The notes under the pieces were generated by a model. That model was not told where the DNA came from, did not search any database, and saw only the letters and a list, made by a program, of their open reading frames with translations. Source: Amycolatopsis palatopharyngis (lineage in GTDB: Bacteria; Actinomycetota; Actinomycetes; Mycobacteriales; Pseudonocardiaceae). From it: a stretch of 64,000 nucleotides of DNA. The position numbers and the translations under genes are program-made. The DNA is taken from positions 124,001 through 188,000 of the forward strand of contig NZ_PQHZ01000010.1 of the NCBI RefSeq assembly GCF_003385185.1, written 5' to 3'. Positions 52,027-61,542 of this stretch are shown piece after piece; positions within the stretch are counted from its first letter, which is position 1, and every line of letters begins with the position of its first letter.

Positions 52027-54032
52027 GAGTCTGCTCCCTCCGGTTCCTGCGTACGGCGTTTGAACGGAGACGTCTTGGCCGCACGCCGCCGGTAGGTGTC
52101 GAGCACGGCCTCGGGGATCTTCGTCAACCGTGATCCCTTGCGGGCCTTACGAAGCGCCTCTTCGGCATCCGGGTCGATCTGGGTCGCCCAAATTTCAACG
52201 ATCTGCTTCTCGGGAAGTTGGTCAAGGATCGCCGCCACTGTGCCGTGCCCGACAAGGCCGTCCAGGGTTACGTAGCGCACCTGACCGCGCCTGGCGGCGA
52301 AGATGCCATCAGGCCGGTAGCGAACGCCGAGCTGGGCGCACATTGCTTGCGCGAGGTCGCCTTGGGTGGCCCACTCAGCGAGGACGACGATGTCGCCGAT
52401 GCTCTCGAACATTGACGGGCCGACTTCGAGATGCGAGAACCCACCACCGCCGTGCCAGAGGGTCGTGGTCTGGTTCTTGGTCTTCGTGGCGTTCCGGAGC
52501 GCCTTTATCGCGTCCTTGTCGACGTCGACACCTTTCACGATCTTCTTCAGCAACCGGTTGAACTCCTGCGCCTCCTCGGGCGTCACATCGTCCGGCAGGT
52601 CCGCGTCTGCGACACGCTCCGTCGACGTCGTAACCCCGCCCGGTTCGTCGCCTTTCACTACCCGCGCTAGCCGTGGTTTCGTGTAGGTAGCCACCGTGGC
52701 TGTGAGAAGTTCGGCGGTTACCCAGCGGCGCCCCATCTTGTGTGCAACCGCCGCGGTTGTTCCAGACCCGCCGTAACAGTCGAGCACAATGTCGCCGGGG
52801 TTCGAGCCGATGTGAATGACCCGCTGCAGCAGTTCCTCTGGCTTCGGGGTGGCAAAGGCGTGGAGGTTCGGGAACAGATCGCGGATCTGGTTCTTACCCC
52901 GCAAGGACCCGCCGACGTCTGTTGCGAACCACAGTGTCTCCGGCACACGCCCTTCATCAGCCAGATGTTTCTTGCGCTGGATGCGTTCCTTGTCAAGGTC
53001 CAGGAAGACCAACTCAGGCCAAGTTCCCGCTTCGTACCTGGCGCGTGCTGCTTTGGCCGCGTCTTCCAACGGCTCCGCAAGCATGATGGCCGGGACACCC
53101 GGCTTGACCCGCTCGGGAGTGGTGCCGCAGATGGTGGCTCGGCGTTCCTCATCGCCAATGTCACGCAGTTCGTACTCGGCGTACTCGTTCATCTGCTCAA
53201 GGAACCAAGACTGCGCCTTGCCCCAGCATCGTCCGGGAGTCGGGTACATCAGCCCGCCGGTGACCGGGTGCTGGATCGCGTAGACCATCGGGTGGTTGGT
53301 AGCAGCCTTCCCCGCCGTTGCGTCGCCGTCGCGCCACGGCACCGGGTCTCCATCTCGGGAGCGATAGCGGGATGTGTTCGAGGAGGCGAGCCGCTTCATC
53401 CGGTTTGGGGCCCAGTGATCGGTCTTGCGGTACACCAACAAGCTGTCATGGGAGGCTGAGAAGCCCGTGGTGTCGTTTCGTGGCGATGTAGCCTTCTGCC
53501 ACACGACCTCCGCGAGGAAGTTCTCGGCACCGAGTTCTTCGTCCATCACCGAACGGCACCGGTGCACCTCCGCGTCGTCGAGGTGCACCCACACCGAGCC
53601 ATCGTCAGACAGAAGCGGTTTGATCTGCCTCAAGCGGTCGCGGAGCATCGTGAGCCAGATCGAGTGCTCGATGTTGTCGTCGTAGTTGGTGAATGTCTTC
53701 CCCGTGTTGAACGGAGGGTCGATGTACACCAACTTCACCTTGCCGAGGTAGTGCTCGGCGTACTCGGGCACCTTCCTCAGGACGTCCAGAACATGCATGG
53801 CATCGCCCGTGATGAGGAGGTTCTCGGTTGTGGGCTCAGGTAGCCCATCAGGCCAATCTTCGTGGGTCGGCGCGTCGATGCGCTCAACCTCATGCAGGAG
53901 ACGAACCTCAGAGACGCGGTAGTCAGCTCGATCGACGAACGTGTAGTCGTACTTGCCGTCCCCCGTGGACAGGAGCGCCTTGTCCTTGTTCGTCCAGGTG
54001 AGTTCGAGCCCTCCGCTGTACCCCGCCGCCAT
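52023..54032 (-). CDS. mod: type III restriction-modification methyltransferase Mod
   Basis: 669 residues. The catalytic motif IV KLVYIDPPFNTGKTFTNYDD (about 95-115) comes before the SAM-binding motif IVLDCYGGSGTTAAVAHKMG (about 415-434), the beta-class order expected of Mod. The region between (about 180-400) is the target-recognition domain, which includes ISD-like GKNQIRDLFP and TPKPEELL before motif I. It probably makes N6-methyladenine on one strand. It is first in the operon and overlaps res by 4 bases. Confidence 0.93.
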   Translation of the reverse strand: MAAGYSGGLELTWTNKDKALLSTGDGKYDYTFVDRADYRVSEVRLLHEVERIDAPTHEDWPDGLPEPTTENLLITGDAMHVLDVLRKVPEYAEHYLGKVKLVYIDPPFNTGKTFTNYDDNIEHSIWLTMLRDRLRQIKPLLSDDGSVWVHLDDAEVHRCRSVMDEELGAENFLAEVVWQKATSPRNDTTGFSASHDSLLVYRKTDHWAPNRMKRLASSNTSRYRSRDGDPVPWRDGDATAGKAATNHPMVYAIQHPVTGGLMYPTPGRCWGKAQSWFLEQMNEYAEYELRDIGDEERRATICGTTPERVKPGVPAIMLAEPLEDAAKAARARYEAGTWPELVFLDLDKERIQRKKHLADEGRVPETLWFATDVGGSLRGKNQIRDLFPNLHAFATPKPEELLQRVIHIGSNPGDIVLDCYGGSGTTAAVAHKMGRRWVTAELLTATVATYTKPRLARVVKGDEPGGVTTSTERVADADLPDDVTPEEAQEFNRLLKKIVKGVDVDKDAIKALRNATKTKNQTTTLWHGGGGFSHLEVGPSMFESIGDIVVLAEWATQGDLAQAMCAQLGVRYRPDGIFAARRGQVRYVTLDGLVGHGTVAAILDQLPEKQIVEIWATQIDPDAEEALRKARKGSRLTKIPEAVLDTYRRRAAKTSPFKRRTQEPEGADS

Positions 54033-54466
54033 GCAACATCCCGTCTGTTACGTCCTTAGCCTGCTGGCACCAATCGTGTCCGAACAGCCGAGCGCTTGTC
54101 TGGGAGACAGCCCGACTGATCCGAGATCAGCCGAAGTATTGTTACGTAGTCACCCGCCCCGGTGGCCACCCGCACCAACGAGTGGTCGACCTGCTGCTCA
54201 GCGAGGGACTTCTCGAGCAGTGGGCGGTGATCGGCGAAGTCGAGTGTGCGCATTGGCATCTCCGCGACCTCGGGATGCCAGGCCACGGGAGCGGTCAGGT
54301 GGCGCGAGGAGCCATGCGCGGGCCACACGACCCGGATGTCATGCCCTTTCATGTCCCGTGGACAGTTGCATTCTGCGGCTGAGTGCTACGGCGAGACCGG
54401 ATCAAAGAACGGCGCCACCGGCCCTACGCAACTACTGCCTGTGGGCAAGACGGTCAGTCTGGCTGT
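54033..54466. other. intergenic region between mod and the deaminase gene
   Basis: 434 bases with no convincing gene. A 98-codon minus-strand frame (54056-54352) and a 66-codon plus-strand frame (54182-54379) overlap each other. Neither shows a recognisable family or a clear SD. Confidence 0.5.
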
Positions 54467-54937
54467 TCAGGACAGGGGTGGTGCGTGCCAGTAGCTGTGC
54501 AGCAGTGCGTCGCACTCTTCGCGGAGTACCTCGGGGATGACTTCGACGAAGTGGTTGAGGCGCCGGTCTCGGACGACGTCCCACATGGAACAGATGGCCC
54601 CGTTGGAGTCATCCCATGAGCCGATGACGAGTGTAGGGATTCGTGCCAGGCTGATCGCGCCAGCGCACATGGTGCACGGCTCGAGGGTGGTGACAAGGAT
54701 GCATCCGTGCATCCGCCAGGTACGGAGCTTCGCGCCTGCTGCACGAAGCACCGTCATTTCCGCGTGGGCGGTGGGGTCGTACGTGCTCGCTCTGTCGTGA
54801 TGCGCGGCAGCGACCTCGTTGCCGTCGGCGTCGTATAGCACCGCGCCGGCGGGCAGGTCGCCTGCTCCGGGGTCGTGCAGTTCGCGCGCGACGGTGAGCG
54901 CTCGTCGCATGTGCGGTTCGAAGCGTGTTCCTAGCAC
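54467..54937 (-). CDS. nucleoside/tRNA deaminase family protein (TadA/guanine deaminase-like)
   Basis: 156 residues from GTG 54937 (VLGTRFEPHMRRALTVAREL). The zinc site is complete: TAHAEMTVLRAAG (HAE, about residue 60) and TTLEPCTMCAGAISLARIP (PCxxC, about 89-92). The rest of the fold matches cytidine-deaminase-like proteins acting on tRNA adenosine, cytosine or guanine. The open frame extends to 55096, but the extra 53 residues are low-complexity. ATG 54910 is also possible. It is divergent from the argS operon across 147 bp, so it could share its control, though this is not shown. Confidence 0.85.
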   Translation of the reverse strand: MLGTRFEPHMRRALTVARELHDPGAGDLPAGAVLYDADGNEVAAAHHDRASTYDPTAHAEMTVLRAAGAKLRTWRMHGCILVTTLEPCTMCAGAISLARIPTLVIGSWDDSNGAICSMWDVVRDRRLNHFVEVIPEVLREECDALLHSYWHAPPLS

Positions 54938-55084
54938 CTGGTTATCTTCGCTGGTCGCCTGTCGGCAGCATCGGGCGGGTCTGTGCGGGGAGGCCGGGGA
55001 GGCACTGACCCGGCGGTTAGGTGGGTCCGGCACACTGTGAGCAGGTCTGATATCGGTTCTCGAGCTTCGTTGAAGGGTTGCGGC

Positions 55085-56860
55085 GTGGTGGAGCAAGTGC
55101 GCTCATTGGTCTCTGAGGTGGAGCAGGCGGTGTCTGCGGCGATGGCCGCGGTGCTGCCTGCGGAACTTGCTGAGCAGGACCCCTTGGTGCGCCGATCCGA
55201 CCATGCGGACTTTCAGTCGAACGTTGCGCTCGCCCTCGCCAAGAAGGCACGTGAAAAGCCTCGCGACCTGGCGGAGAGGCTGCAGCCGCACCTTGCAGCA
55301 GTGCCCTGGATCACCGGCGTTGAGTTGTCCGGGCCGGGATTTCTCAACATCACGGTGGCGGATAGGGCGATCATCAGGCAGCTGACGCAGCGTGCCGAGC
55401 AGCCGAGGCTGGGGGTGGCGGAGAGCCAGAGTGGTCAGGTAGTCGTTGTCGACTATTCGGCACCCAACATCGCCAAGGAGATGCACGTCGGGCACTTGCG
55501 GACGACGCTGATCGGCGATGCTCTCGTTCGTGTCCTGGGCTTTCTTGGGGCTGAGGTCATCCGGCAGAACCATGTCGGCGACTGGGGCACGCAGTTCGGG
55601 ATGCTGATTCAGTACATCGTCGAGCACCCGGAGGCGAGCTGGCGGAATACCGAGGTCGGCCAGGTCGGGCACGAGGACGCCACGTCGGCCTTGGACGCGC
55701 TCTATCGCGCTGCCCGAGCCGAGTTCGACGCCGATGCCGCGTTCAAGGAGCGTGCGCAGCGCCGGGTGGTGGCCCTGCAGTCCGGCGACGAGGAGACGGT
55801 TGAGGCGTGGCGCGAGATCGTCAACGAGTCGGAGATCGCCTTCCAGCGGATCTATGACCGGCTCGGGGTGCTGCTCAACCACGACGACCTGGCAGGTGAA
55901 TCTCGATACAACGCGCTCCTCGGGGACGTCGTCGAGGAACTGCGCCGCAAGGGCATCGTCGAGGAAAGCCAGGGCGCTCTGGTCGTCTTCTTCGACGACA
56001 TCCAGGGACCAGAAGGCGACCGTGTTCCACTGTTGGTTCGCAAGCGCGACGGCGGCTATGGCTACGGTGCCACGGACCTGGCCACGATCCGGTACCGGCT
56101 ACAGGAGCTGAAGGCGACCCGTGCGCTGTATGTGGTGGATGCCCGCCAGGCGCAGCACTTCGACATGGTGTTCCGGGTGGCTCGGCGGGCCGGGTGGCTG
56201 ACCGATCAAGACGTGGTGCACGTGCAGTTCGGCACGGTGTTGGGTAGTGACGGCAAGCCGTTCAAGACCCGCGCGGGTGGCACGGTCAAGCTCGCCGACT
56301 TGCTCGATGATGCGCTCCGGCGGGCACGGGAGATCGTCGCGGAGAAGGAGCCCGACCTCGCCGCCACTGAGCTTGACGAGATCGCCGAGCCGGCAAGCGT
56401 CGGCGCGGTGAAGTACGCCGAACTATCGAGCGTGCGAACGAAGGACTACTCGTTCGACGTCGACCGCATGGTCTCCTTCAACGGTGCCACCGGTGTCTAT
56501 CTCCAGTACATGCACACCCGGATCAAGTCGATTCAGCGTAGGGCGGCCGAGGCCGGGGTTGGCGAAGCGCGGTTCGCGTCCGACCTCGCGCTGCAGTCGC
56601 AGGAGCGGGCACTGTCGTTGCTGCTCGACGAATTCAACGCGACGTGCAAGGTCGTCGCGGACACGCTTGAGCCGCACCGCCTCGCGGGCTACCTGTACGG
56701 GCTCGCGCGTGCGTTCTCCGAGTTCTACGAGGCGTGCCCGGTACTGAAGGCCGAGAACGACGACATCCTTGCGAATCGGCTGGCATTGTGTGCGTTGACG
56801 GCACGAACGCTGGCTCAGGGGCTGGAGTTGCTCGGGATCGCGGCGCCGGAAAAAATGTAG
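55085..56860 (+). CDS. argS: arginyl-tRNA synthetase, first gene of a biosynthesis-like operon
   Basis: 591 residues from GTG 55085. All ArgRS parts are present: the N-terminal tRNA-binding domain, with DHADFQSNVALALAKKAREK (about 38-57); the class I catalytic domain with VVDYSAPNIAKEMHVGHLRT, whose HVGH is the HIGH motif (about 130); NHVGDWGTQFGMLIQYIVEH; the KMSKS-like GSDGKPFKTRAG (about 388-399); and the DALR anticodon domain ending LGIAAPEKM. It charges tRNA-Arg. Its neighbours are not the usual house-keeping ones (lysA/hom), so this is probably a second, cluster-specific copy: a resistant ArgRS or a supplier of Arg-tRNA (inference). Confidence 0.93.
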   Translation: MVEQVRSLVSEVEQAVSAAMAAVLPAELAEQDPLVRRSDHADFQSNVALALAKKAREKPRDLAERLQPHLAAVPWITGVELSGPGFLNITVADRAIIRQLTQRAEQPRLGVAESQSGQVVVVDYSAPNIAKEMHVGHLRTTLIGDALVRVLGFLGAEVIRQNHVGDWGTQFGMLIQYIVEHPEASWRNTEVGQVGHEDATSALDALYRAARAEFDADAAFKERAQRRVVALQSGDEETVEAWREIVNESEIAFQRIYDRLGVLLNHDDLAGESRYNALLGDVVEELRRKGIVEESQGALVVFFDDIQGPEGDRVPLLVRKRDGGYGYGATDLATIRYRLQELKATRALYVVDARQAQHFDMVFRVARRAGWLTDQDVVHVQFGTVLGSDGKPFKTRAGGTVKLADLLDDALRRAREIVAEKEPDLAATELDEIAEPASVGAVKYAELSSVRTKDYSFDVDRMVSFNGATGVYLQYMHTRIKSIQRRAAEAGVGEARFASDLALQSQERALSLLLDEFNATCKVVADTLEPHRLAGYLYGLARAFSEFYEACPVLKAENDDILANRLALCALTARTLAQGLELLGIAAPEKM

Positions 56861-56956
56861 TGTCGCGGGCTGTGACGCCTGCTTCACTCGATTGGCCGCA
56901 TTGATCACGTCGTTACGCTCAGTCTGAGGGACATCCACGGCTGGGGGTTGTGACAC

Positions 56957-58129
56957 GTGAGTGTGTACGGCAAGCAGTTGCTGGCAGCGGTGGCCGAGCG
57001 TGTCCGTGCACAGCGCGAGACGTTGCTGGATGCATTGGTAGGCGTCGAGACCTACCGCACAGCACGCACAGAGCTGGACTGGACGCTCGCAGCCTTGGAG
57101 GCCGACGAGCGGCGTACCGACTGGCTCGATTCTCGTGATCCGGTCGGTACGGTGTACGCCTCGACGCCGGCGACCATGCCGATGTACTCGTTCGTGCTGT
57201 TCGCTCTGTCTCCCGCCGTGGTGGGCAACCGGGTGATCACGAGGGCAGCGTCGGCGAGTCGACACTGTGCGCAGTTGATGGGCGACATCGTTACCGATGC
57301 GGGCGCGGACGTTGTGATGACGGCCGCGCCGTGGTCGGAGTTCTCCGCACGGGCGTGCACTGAGGCCGACGGCGTGGTGTTCGCCGGTAGCGCGGAGCAC
57401 ATCCAGCTACTGGACGAACGGCTGCCCGCGCAGACGCAGTTCATTGGCCAGGGACCTGGGGTGAGCGCCACCGTTGTCACCACGGACGCCGATCTGCAAC
57501 AAGCAGCAGAGACGGTGATCGCGACGAGGCTGTTCAACAGTGCACAGGACTGCCTGGCGACCGAACGCGTCTACGTCGCGGACTCCGTGTACGACGCCTT
57601 CGTCGAGGCCCTGATAGGGCAAGCCGATGCGATCACCGTGGGGGATAACGAAGAACCCGAGACCGACCTTGGGCCGCTGCTGATCCCCGATGCAGCGAAG
57701 CCCTGGTATTCGCAGCTGTCCGATCTCGGAAGCGTGATCCGGAAGGGACGTCAACTTGACGACGGCCTCTACGATCTGGCGATCCTCGAGGCCGAGGCGG
57801 ACGCACCGGTGGTGCTCGAAGAGACGTTCTGTCCCGTGCTCCCGATCGTCCGGTACTCGAACACACGTCAGCTACAGCAGATGCTCTCAGCCGGTCGGTT
57901 CGCGCTCAGCATGACGATCTTCGGAGATTCGCAACGAACGGGCACCGCCGATTTCGCACACGTCGCCGTCAATCAGGCCATCTACGACTTCGAAGACGCC
58001 TGGTCACCGTTCGGCGGCTACCGGCACACCACTCTCGTGCGCGGCGCCCATAATCGGCGGAGTGGCCCTGTTCTCATCCCCTACGAACTCAGTCGCCCGC
58101 GGCCGGGTGATGGTGCGGAGACGACGTGA
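56957..58129 (+). CDS. shortened aldehyde dehydrogenase family protein
   Basis: 390 residues from GTG 56957, about 90 shorter than usual. The catalytic Cys sits in LFNSAQDCLATERVYVADSV (about residue 197), with VVLEETFCPVLPIVRYSN and MTIFGDSQ further on as in ALDHs. The general-base region, normally ELGGK, reads FIGQGPGVSATVVTTDADLQ and has no Glu in place, and the N-terminal part of the NAD domain is reduced. It may act as an acyl-enzyme former or a degenerate dehydrogenase. GTGA overlap couples it to the next gene; 96 bp separate it from argS. Confidence 0.8.
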   Translation: MSVYGKQLLAAVAERVRAQRETLLDALVGVETYRTARTELDWTLAALEADERRTDWLDSRDPVGTVYASTPATMPMYSFVLFALSPAVVGNRVITRAASASRHCAQLMGDIVTDAGADVVMTAAPWSEFSARACTEADGVVFAGSAEHIQLLDERLPAQTQFIGQGPGVSATVVTTDADLQQAAETVIATRLFNSAQDCLATERVYVADSVYDAFVEALIGQADAITVGDNEEPETDLGPLLIPDAAKPWYSQLSDLGSVIRKGRQLDDGLYDLAILEAEADAPVVLEETFCPVLPIVRYSNTRQLQQMLSAGRFALSMTIFGDSQRTGTADFAHVAVNQAIYDFEDAWSPFGGYRHTTLVRGAHNRRSGPVLIPYELSRPRPGDGAETT

Positions 58130-59118
58130 GCACAGCCCCCGCTACTGATCGCGTCCCACCCCTGTATCGGAGCCGGAGCTTGTTGAACCAGTGGCGCGAC
58201 GTACGCACCACGGTTGTCTCAAGTCCCAGTGCTCTCCGAGTTGCGCATTCAGCAGAACTCGACCTCACCGGCTTCCAGCACGTTGCCGCGTCGAACCTCG
58301 TCCAAGCCCGCCTTCGAGACACCCGCCGCGTCGTTGCCCTGGGATCCGGGACGACCATCGACGCAGCGATGTTTGCAGCTCACAGCGCTGGGCTGCCCGT
58401 GCTGGTCATCCCGACCGTGCTGTCGACGGACGCGCCATTCAGCACCGTCACGGCGACCCGAGACCACGGAACCGTGGTCTATCACGAGACCGGTGCGGCA
58501 GATGCCGTTCTGCTCGACGACCGGGTACTGCTGGCGAGCGACTGGCACTTGCACCACAACGGCCTCGGTGACCTGCTGGCGATCGAATCGGCCGGCCACG
58601 ACTGGCAGCGACGCCATCCCGGAAAGCAAGCAGGTATCGCGGCCGCGGCTCGAGCACTGGTCGACACCGCGACTGACGAGCCCGAGGCGTGGATACACCC
58701 CTCATCGCCACGATTGGAGCTGCTGGCCGAACTGTTGGCGACGAAGGTGCATCTCGGTTTACTCGCCGGACATCCCGGCTTCGAGGAAGGCACCGAGCAC
58801 TACCTGGCCTACTTCCTCGAGCCCTATCTTGTCAGTCCCGCATGGCACGGCGAGCTGCTGTTCGCCTGTCTACTGGTCAGCGCACACCTACAGGAGTGGC
58901 CGGTCGAGCGCTACGACTGTGTCAGCGCACTGGCCGCCCGCCTACCGCAGATACGCTCACCTCGATCGCTGGTCTCGGCGGACAAGATGCGTGAATTGTT
59001 GCCCCGGTTTCCCGACTACTGCAGGCGACACTCAACGGACAACACCATCGCCTGTGACCAGGAACCGACACAAGCTCGAATCCGAGCAGCAGTGGCCGAC
59101 TGGGAGCGTGGCTGGTGA
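58126..59118 (+). CDS. iron/zinc-containing polyol dehydrogenase, GldA-like
   Basis: 330 residues. The nucleotide site is VVALGSGTTIDAAMFAAHSA then GLPVLVIPTVLSTDAPFSTV, the pattern of glycerol dehydrogenase (GGGKTxDxAK, PTIASTDAPCS). Metal ligands appear kept: Asp in HHNGLGDLLAIESA, His in GTEHYLAYF and His in SPAWHGELLFACLL. It probably oxidises or reduces a small hydroxy-ketone or polyol. GTGA overlaps join it to both neighbours. Its pairing with an aldehyde dehydrogenase-like protein suggests consecutive steps on one small substrate. Confidence 0.8.
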   Translation: MSTAPATDRVPPLYRSRSLLNQWRDVRTTVVSSPSALRVAHSAELDLTGFQHVAASNLVQARLRDTRRVVALGSGTTIDAAMFAAHSAGLPVLVIPTVLSTDAPFSTVTATRDHGTVVYHETGAADAVLLDDRVLLASDWHLHHNGLGDLLAIESAGHDWQRRHPGKQAGIAAAARALVDTATDEPEAWIHPSSPRLELLAELLATKVHLGLLAGHPGFEEGTEHYLAYFLEPYLVSPAWHGELLFACLLVSAHLQEWPVERYDCVSALAARLPQIRSPRSLVSADKMRELLPRFPDYCRRHSTDNTIACDQEPTQARIRAAVADWERGW

Positions 59119-60617
59119 GCGTCAGCGCCCGCGACCACTCGATCGCGATCAACCCCCTTCTGCAATCCGTACTGCCTCGCGATCACCGCGGCCCGGTCTA
59201 TTGGGACGCCAACGGCATTTATGGGTCCTCGCAGAGTGGCACTGCTCTGAAACGCCTCGCTTCGGCTGGAACTATCAGCCGGTGGGCCCGTTGCCACTCG
59301 GTGTCAGATCTGGTGAAGCCGTGGTCTCAGTACCTGCAAGATCAGTCAATCCTTGTCGAGCACACCAGCGTCAACCCGGTCCACCCGCTACACGCAGGCT
59401 CACTCAGAGGATCGCTGATCGGCGGCTTCCTCGTGAGGCTTCTTCGTTCAGCCGGTGCACGAGTGTCCTCGCGCTACTTCGTCAACGATCACGGCCGCCA
59501 AACACGCTTGCTCACGTGGATCCTCCAGCGAACAGATATGACCCTGCTGCCGACGCACCTCCGCTTTGACCACGCGGCCGCCGTGCTCTACGCCCTGGTC
59601 AACATGTTCCAAGCCAACCGCCACCAGGACATCGAACGACTCCGCCAGCGCCACCCCTGGCTAGAGAAAGTCGTCTCCCTGAGCAATGACGACCACACGC
59701 ATCTCATGACGAGCCTCCGCGCTCGAGAACCCCTACCGCAGACGTTCTGGCACCAGCGCATCCTCCGTGCCGCGCTCTCCGACCTCCGGACAATCCGCGC
59801 AGCTGTCGACCAAGTCGAATACGAAAGCACGCTACCCGCGGATGCCACGGTTCTCACCGAACTCGCCAGCCACAACGACGTCACCGTCGTCAACGGAACT
59901 CTCTGCCTGCGTCGTCACCAAGGGCTGATTCCGCTGACGCGCGCCGACGGGAGCTGGCTGTACTTCACCCGCGACGTACTCAACACGCGCAGACAGTTGG
60001 CCCAGGCCGACCGCGTCATCCATGTCGTTGGGGACGACCAAGCGCTGCTGCAGTGGGCGCTCCAAGACCTCTTCCCTCCACATACGCTCGACTACGTCGG
60101 ATTCGGCGTCGTCACCAATCAGGGACGCAAGTTTTCGGCGCGACAGAACCGTTTACTCACCATCACCGACATCCTCGAGAAACATGGCACACAAGGGCTG
60201 TGGCAACTTGCGTTCGCCTTGACGATACGGCGAAGACAAACTCCCATCGACCTGCCAGACGTGACGAGCGCAGGACTGCTACCGCTGATCATTCAGGCAC
60301 GCCGCACCGCTGAGAACGGCCATGGCGTCAGCCGCCGCAGTCAGACCAGCGACGACGAGGCCTGGCCCGTACTGTGCTTACTTCTTCGCACTCCCGCGAC
60401 GCTGCTGCGCAGTCTTCAAGAACGGTCGCCCCACCCGGTGACACAGCTCTTGCTGCACGTATCCCGAGCATATTTGCGCGCAGCTCACCAACACCGCGTC
60501 ACGCCTCGGATACAGACCTACTTCCTTGAGATCCAACACATGCTCGCTGATCTACACGGCCTGCCACTTCAGATTCTTGCGGGTCAGGACAAACAGGTTG
60601 AGGAGAGCCCTGCGTGA
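59115..60617 (+). CDS. degenerate arginyl-tRNA synthetase paralogue
   Basis: 500 residues related to the ArgRS catalytic core. LVEHTSVNPVHPLHAGSLRG then SLIGGFLVRLLRSAGARVSS lines up with the HIGH region of ArgRS, but the second His of HIGH is Ser (HAGS). YFVNDHGRQTRLL and VGFGVVTNQGRKFSARQNRL match the NDxGxQ and KMSKS regions. The N-terminal tRNA domain is replaced by about 60 unrelated residues and the DALR domain is reduced. It may form an aminoacyl-adenylate or a ligated small molecule rather than aminoacyl-tRNA, or bind tRNA without catalysis. GTGA overlaps on both sides place it firmly in the operon. Confidence 0.78.
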   Translation: MSVSARDHSIAINPLLQSVLPRDHRGPVYWDANGIYGSSQSGTALKRLASAGTISRWARCHSVSDLVKPWSQYLQDQSILVEHTSVNPVHPLHAGSLRGSLIGGFLVRLLRSAGARVSSRYFVNDHGRQTRLLTWILQRTDMTLLPTHLRFDHAAAVLYALVNMFQANRHQDIERLRQRHPWLEKVVSLSNDDHTHLMTSLRAREPLPQTFWHQRILRAALSDLRTIRAAVDQVEYESTLPADATVLTELASHNDVTVVNGTLCLRRHQGLIPLTRADGSWLYFTRDVLNTRRQLAQADRVIHVVGDDQALLQWALQDLFPPHTLDYVGFGVVTNQGRKFSARQNRLLTITDILEKHGTQGLWQLAFALTIRRRQTPIDLPDVTSAGLLPLIIQARRTAENGHGVSRRSQTSDDEAWPVLCLLLRTPATLLRSLQERSPHPVTQLLLHVSRAYLRAAHQHRVTPRIQTYFLEIQHMLADLHGLPLQILAGQDKQVEESPA

Positions 60618-61534
60618 GCACCCAGGAGTTCAATGCCGGATATCGGTACTCGGAGATCTATGAAGAAGTCCTCCCACCCCACTACTACGGAGGCAAGGAA
60701 GACCTCGACCTCGTCCGCGACTACCTCAGCACACATCTTGGGCCACCACCCGACGCCGGAAAACACGAGGTCCTCGAACTCGGCTGTGGCCCAGGACGCC
60801 TGACGAGCCTGTTAGCACCGTATGCGGCAAGACTGCTCGCAACTGACAAGAGCGAAGGCATGATCTCGGCGGTCCGCCAGCGCTTCGCCGACATCACCAC
60901 CCGCTGCACAGACACCGAATCCGTCGTCCATGCCCTGCACAGGGAGGGGCGGAGCAACAGCTTCGACCTCATCGGCGCGTTTTGGTCCATGAGCTACCCA
61001 CTACTCGAGTGCTTCGAGGAAACCACCGCGGACGGCGTAGTCAGCACAACTGACCCCGAACAAGGGCGCACCCGAGCTCGGTCCCTACTCCAGCACCTGG
61101 TTGACCTCCTAGCCCCCGGCGGCCACATGATCATGCTCTTCTTCGACGCCAACACCGAGGAACAGCGCCTGGTCACCAACCTATGGGAACGCATCGCCCC
61201 CTTTCCCGGAACCGGCCGCGACTACACCTGGAACCTGCTCCACGACGCACTCATCGATGCCGACATCGACGATCGTGGAACCTTTCATCACGCACGTCTC
61301 CCCGGCGTCGCAGTACTGAGATCCACCACCGCCGCCCAAGACTGGTTCTTGACCGGACACCTCAACAACTACGCCAAACTATGCAACGACCCCCGAGTCC
61401 ACAGCGCCATCGATGCCTTCGTCCACAAGCACCTTCGTCCCGACGGCACCGTTCACATCCCCAGCGCCGTACACTTCGTCGACTTCCACGCTGACACCAA
61501 CCCAAGCCGCCACCTACCCACTGCTGATTCTTGA
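60614..61534 (+). CDS. SAM-dependent methyltransferase
   Basis: 306 residues. Class I motif I is EVLELGCGPGRLTSLLAPYA (about 50-69), then LLATDKSEGMISAVRQRF (motif II acidic residue) and FDLIGAFWSMSYPLLECFEE; GGHMIMLFFDANTEEQRLV corresponds to the motif III strand. The last 100 residues are a family-specific cap. The start overlaps the previous stop (GTGA). It probably methylates a pathway intermediate; the acceptor is unknown. Confidence 0.85.
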   Translation: MSTQEFNAGYRYSEIYEEVLPPHYYGGKEDLDLVRDYLSTHLGPPPDAGKHEVLELGCGPGRLTSLLAPYAARLLATDKSEGMISAVRQRFADITTRCTDTESVVHALHREGRSNSFDLIGAFWSMSYPLLECFEETTADGVVSTTDPEQGRTRARSLLQHLVDLLAPGGHMIMLFFDANTEEQRLVTNLWERIAPFPGTGRDYTWNLLHDALIDADIDDRGTFHHARLPGVAVLRSTTAAQDWFLTGHLNNYAKLCNDPRVHSAIDAFVHKHLRPDGTVHIPSAVHFVDFHADTNPSRHLPTADS

Positions 61535-61542
61535 GAAGAAGA

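Noticed and set aside
54056-54352. 98-codon minus-strand gene upstream of the type III methyltransferase
   Set aside because: No SD, no family resemblance, overlapped by an equally good plus-strand frame.
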